Shown: positions 33,245-34,737 of the stretch, in pieces
Layout: each line of letters starts with the position of its first letter
Position numbering within the stretch: the first letter of the stretch is position 1
NCBI GenBank assembly: GCA_002771585.1
Contig: PCTT01000044.1
Coordinates: 1 to 34,737 of the forward strand
DNA: 34,737 bases
Direction of reading: 5' to 3'
Origin: Candidatus Campbellbacteria bacterium CG22_combo_CG10-13_8_21_14_all_36_13
Lineage (GTDB): Bacteria; Patescibacteriota; Minisyncoccia; Phycocordibacterales; PCTT01
Made by a program: the position numbers and the translations under genes
Notes under the pieces: model-generated
What the model was told of the DNA's origin: nothing
The model's database searches: none
The model's input: only the letters and a program-made list of their open reading frames with translations

Positions 33245-33303
33245 AAAAATAATTTTGAATTTAAAGTTTTGAATTTCGAATCAATTTTGAATGTAATAAT
33301 TTT
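33219..33303 (-). repeat. Shared leader/start repeat, copy 2
   Basis: The counterpart of 31946-32030. The minus-strand leader TTACATTCAAAATTGATTCG, then AAATTCAAAACTTTAAATTC, runs into ATGAGCGCAGTGAATAAA at the GT4 start. The match continues through the first codons. Confidence 0.7.
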
Positions 33304-33398
33304 CAAACGTCGTTTTAAGATTTAGATATTTGTTCGCCGGCTGGCGAATTTGATATTGTTTAGGATTTCGTGCTTAGTGCTTTAAATAAATTATGATC
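33304..33398. other. Spacer with small palindrome
   Basis: No gene. It holds TTCGCC-GGCT-GGCGAA (33333-33348), flanked by GATATTTG and TTTGATATTG, in otherwise AT-rich sequence. This resembles the GC-rich palindromic micro-repeats elsewhere in the window. Confidence 0.6.
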
Positions 33399-33473
33399 TC
33401 ACCATTTCACTGGGCAAGCCCCGCCTATATAAGGAAAGTAGTTTGTTGAAAATATAAGTATTTTTTTGCTCAT
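33399..33473 (-). pseudogene. Remnant of a GT4 gene start
   Basis: From ATG at 33473 the frame reads MSKKILIFSTNYFPYIGGA and then CPVKW before a TGA. The first 19 residues match the start of the GT4 protein at 32087-33244 (MSAVNKKILIFSTNYFPYIG...), and 33418-33467 matches 33180-33229 with two differences in 50 bases. The rest of the gene is missing. Its ATG lies at the border of inverted-repeat element E4. Confidence 0.8.
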
Positions 33474-33588
33474 CCCGTTAGAGATAGGACGCGGACTGAA
33501 TTAGCCTATATCCTATCTTGATTAAGTTGCTTATAAATTCGACCAATTATTTAATAATACTAATTCGTGTCCGCTATCTCTAACGGGA
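33473..33588. mobile_element. Inverted-repeat element E4, 116 bp
   Basis: TCCCGTTAGAGATAG (33473-33487) and its exact inverse CTATCTCTAACGGGA (33574-33588). On the minus strand the stem continues with CGGAC/GTCCG and GAATTAG/CTAATTC, with a 4-base CGTC bulge on the 3' side at the same place as the bulge in E2. CTCAT borders both ends (33469-33473 and 33589-33593), a likely 5-bp target duplication that includes the start codon (ATGAG on the minus strand). Confidence 0.75.
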
Positions 33589-33603
33589 CTCATAACACTG
33601 TGT

Positions 33604-33609
33604 ATTATA
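33604..33609 (-). promoter_or_regulatory. Possible -10 element for the E4/remnant unit
   Basis: TATAAT on the minus strand, with a predicted transcription start only a few bases before the outer ATGAG copy at 33589-33593. Before the E4 insertion this would have given a nearly leaderless mRNA. No matching -35 is seen. Confidence 0.3.
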
Positions 33610-33614
33610 CACTA

Positions 33615-33727
33615 TTGACTTTATACATGATGTTGTTAATATATACAAATAAGTGCCTTCGGGCTCGCCCTCTTTTAGAGGGAGAAATATCAAAAATCCA
33701 TTAGAGAAATTCTTTGATGGATTTTTG
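33615..33727 (+). ncRNA. Candidate short structured RNA with own promoter
   Basis: TTGACT (33615-33620), 16 bases, TAATAT (33637-33642), then from about 33649 three hairpins in a row: GCC-TTCG-GGC (33655-33664), CCCTCT-TTT-AGAGGG (33668-33682) and AAAAATCCAT/ATGGATTTTT (33692-33726). No ORF. The RNA span begins near 33649. The last hairpin may simply be the terminator of the minus-strand GT2 gene, so the RNA call is tentative. Confidence 0.35.
33692..33726 (-). terminator. Terminator hairpin after the GT2 gene (possibly bidirectional)
   Basis: AAAAATCCAT and ATGGATTTTT form a 10-bp stem 34 bases past the minus-strand stop at 33760. The stem's A and T runs give a U-tract in both directions. 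Confidence 0.6.
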
Positions 33728-33759
33728 TATTGTAAAAAAATCCTTGCCCATAAAATTTA

Positions 33760-34473
33760 TTATTTTGAATTAATGTGAAATCCTATTATATGCCACAGTG
33801 CAGCAAAGCCGTCTCTCATCTTTATCTTTTTTCCCTCCTCAAAGGTTCTTGCTTTATAAGATACAGGTATCTCAATAATTTTCCAATCACCTTTAGAAAC
33901 ATGGTGTGTAATCTCTGGCTCTATTCCAAACCTATCCGCACCAAGCTTGTGAACAAATGAATCCAACACATCTCTTCTAATCACCTTATAACAAGTCTCC
34001 ATATCAGTTAGCCTGAGTCCTGTAAAAATATTCGATACAAACGTAATCATTTTATTGTTAATAATATGTAAAGGATAATGCGAATCAAATCTATTCATAT
34101 CCAAAAAACGAGACCCATACACCACATCAGCGTCACCCAAAAGTATTGGCTCTAGCAAAGATTCATAGTCATTTAGATCGTACTCCAAATCAGCGTCCTG
34201 TATGATCACTAGATCACCAGTTACATGACCAAAGCCAGTCCTAAGCGCCGAACCCTTACCTTGATTTTTATCTTTTAAAATAATCTTATATTTATTCGAA
34301 TCAAGCGACTCGATATACTCACGCGTCCCATCTGTAGAATAGTCATCTACTATCACAATCTCTTTCTCTAGTGGAAGAGTAAGATTTTCCAACTGTTCCA
34401 AGACAAGAGGAAGGAGTTTCTTCTCATTATATACAGGTATTACTATTGAAAGGGTTTTAAATTTTGAATCCAT
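33760..34473 (-). CDS. Glycosyltransferase family 2, DPM1-like
   Basis: 237 residues. LSIVIPVYNEKKLLPLVLEQ, EIVIVDDYSTDGTREYIESL, GKGSALRTGFGHVTGDLVII and QDADLEYDLNDYESLLEPIL are the DPM1-type GT2 core. DVVYGSRFLDMNR, LTDMETCYKVIRRDVL and EIPVSYKARTFEEGKKIKMR follow in order. No C-terminal membrane helices. It likely makes a polyprenyl-phosphate sugar for the membrane protein whose end precedes it. The start lies within the last 17 bases of that gene. Confidence 0.92.
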   Translation of the reverse strand: MDSKFKTLSIVIPVYNEKKLLPLVLEQLENLTLPLEKEIVIVDDYSTDGTREYIESLDSNKYKIILKDKNQGKGSALRTGFGHVTGDLVIIQDADLEYDLNDYESLLEPILLGDADVVYGSRFLDMNRFDSHYPLHIINNKMITFVSNIFTGLRLTDMETCYKVIRRDVLDSFVHKLGADRFGIEPEITHHVSKGDWKIIEIPVSYKARTFEEGKKIKMRDGFAALWHIIGFHINSK

Positions 34474-34737
34474 ACTTTAAAAAAATTTTCTTATACTCTG
34501 CCACGTCATTTCTAAGTGCCACAAAGCTCGTGCTATCAAAATACACAACGCTCCACCCGGGCTCCACAGCGATCATCTGTATGAAATTTTGCCCCCATGG
34601 CGTCTGATCAGTGGTACCAAATATAACATATTGTATGTCATATCGCTTCACCATTTCTCTCCACACATCAGGACTTTCTTGCATAGGTTTATACACCTTT
34701 TCAAAAAACTCCGCTGGATATGCTTCTGGTCTATTAT
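34457..34737 (-). CDS. C-terminal part of a membrane-bound (GT-C-like) protein
   Basis: The frame is open to the window edge, so the gene is cut off at its 5' end; about 92 residues are visible. NRPEAYPAEFFEKVYKPMQE, then YDIQYVIFGTTDQTPWGQNF, and VVYFDSTSFVALRND near the end resemble the soluble outer domain found after the membrane part of GT39/PMT-like or YfhO-like proteins in which 'yvi...' and 'W..vy.D..a.v..r' recur. No membrane segment is visible in this part, so the assignment rests on this tail and the adjacent DPM1-like GT2. Confidence 0.6.
   Translation of the reverse strand, partial: NRPEAYPAEFFEKVYKPMQESPDVWREMVKRYDIQYVIFGTTDQTPWGQNFIQMIAVEPGWSVVYFDSTSFVALRNDVAEYKKIFLKYGFKI

Noticed and set aside
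1..34737. Full use of genetic code 25 (UGA = Gly)
   Set aside because: Long genes have no internal TGA, and several genes end in TGA coupled to the next start; only two in-frame cases were found.

Overview
The window is a dense cell-surface polysaccharide and glycan locus from an AT-rich bacterium. It most likely belongs to the Candidate Phyla Radiation, probably a Parcubacteria-type lineage. This placement is an inference from several things: the gene mix (GxxExxY, four-helix-bundle, NYN and mini GIY-YIG proteins scattered among glycosyltransferases), very short or overlapping gene junctions, spacers built of AT-rich micro-repeats such as TTTTGAATTTCGAA, and palindromic GC-rich micro-repeats. 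No rRNA or tRNA gene was seen.

Layout. (1) 1-9824, plus strand: the end of an ABC-2 polysaccharide export permease (Wzm type), a GxxExxY protein inserted between it and its ATPase (Wzt type, with a C-terminal carbohydrate-binding domain), then a methyltransferase, a HAD phosphatase / nucleotidyltransferase / glycerophosphodiesterase trio, a WavE-like protein, a sugar O-methyltransferase-like protein, a GT11 fucosyltransferase-like protein and asparagine synthase AsnB. (2) 9821-11517, minus strand: sugar-1-phosphate nucleotidyltransferase and SDR epimerase. (3) 11577-16142, plus strand: GT4-like, two GT2, a DUF268 protein and a second GT11-like enzyme. (4) 16152-17078, minus strand: an SDR epimerase interrupted by one in-frame TGA. 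(5) 17196-19469, plus strand: large GT-C-like membrane protein. (6) 19470-27644, minus strand: one tightly packed operon of RmlD-like reductase, two DPM1-type GT2, GtrA, GT-C, methyltransferase and three GT4 enzymes. (7) 27694-34737, minus strand: looser accessory DNA with a four-helix-bundle gene, an NYN nuclease, three more sugar genes (two GT4 and an SDR), a GT2 and the end of a GT-C-like protein, mixed with repeats, a gene remnant and candidate small RNAs.

The genes fit together as a pathway: nucleotidyltransferases and SDR enzymes make activated sugars, GT2/GT4/GT11 enzymes assemble them, methyltransferases and AsnB decorate them, Wzm/Wzt exports the chain, and GT2 + GtrA + GT-C would add single sugars outside the membrane from a polyprenyl carrier.

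The most interesting material is in 28.0-33.7 kb. A family of inverted-repeat elements with ends TCCCGTTAGAG...CTCTAACGGGA occurs four times. Three are 109-121 bp and non-coding, and each stops directly at the ATG of a minus-strand gene or gene remnant. Two of these have matching 5-bp flanks that contain the ATG. The fourth has a complete mini GIY-YIG nuclease gene reading from one arm to the other, so it could be the source enzyme. That nuclease and the SDR at 16152-17078 are each broken by a TGA exactly where an invariant glycine is expected. A three-way-junction RNA with a kissing loop and two short promoter-to-terminator units are further candidates.
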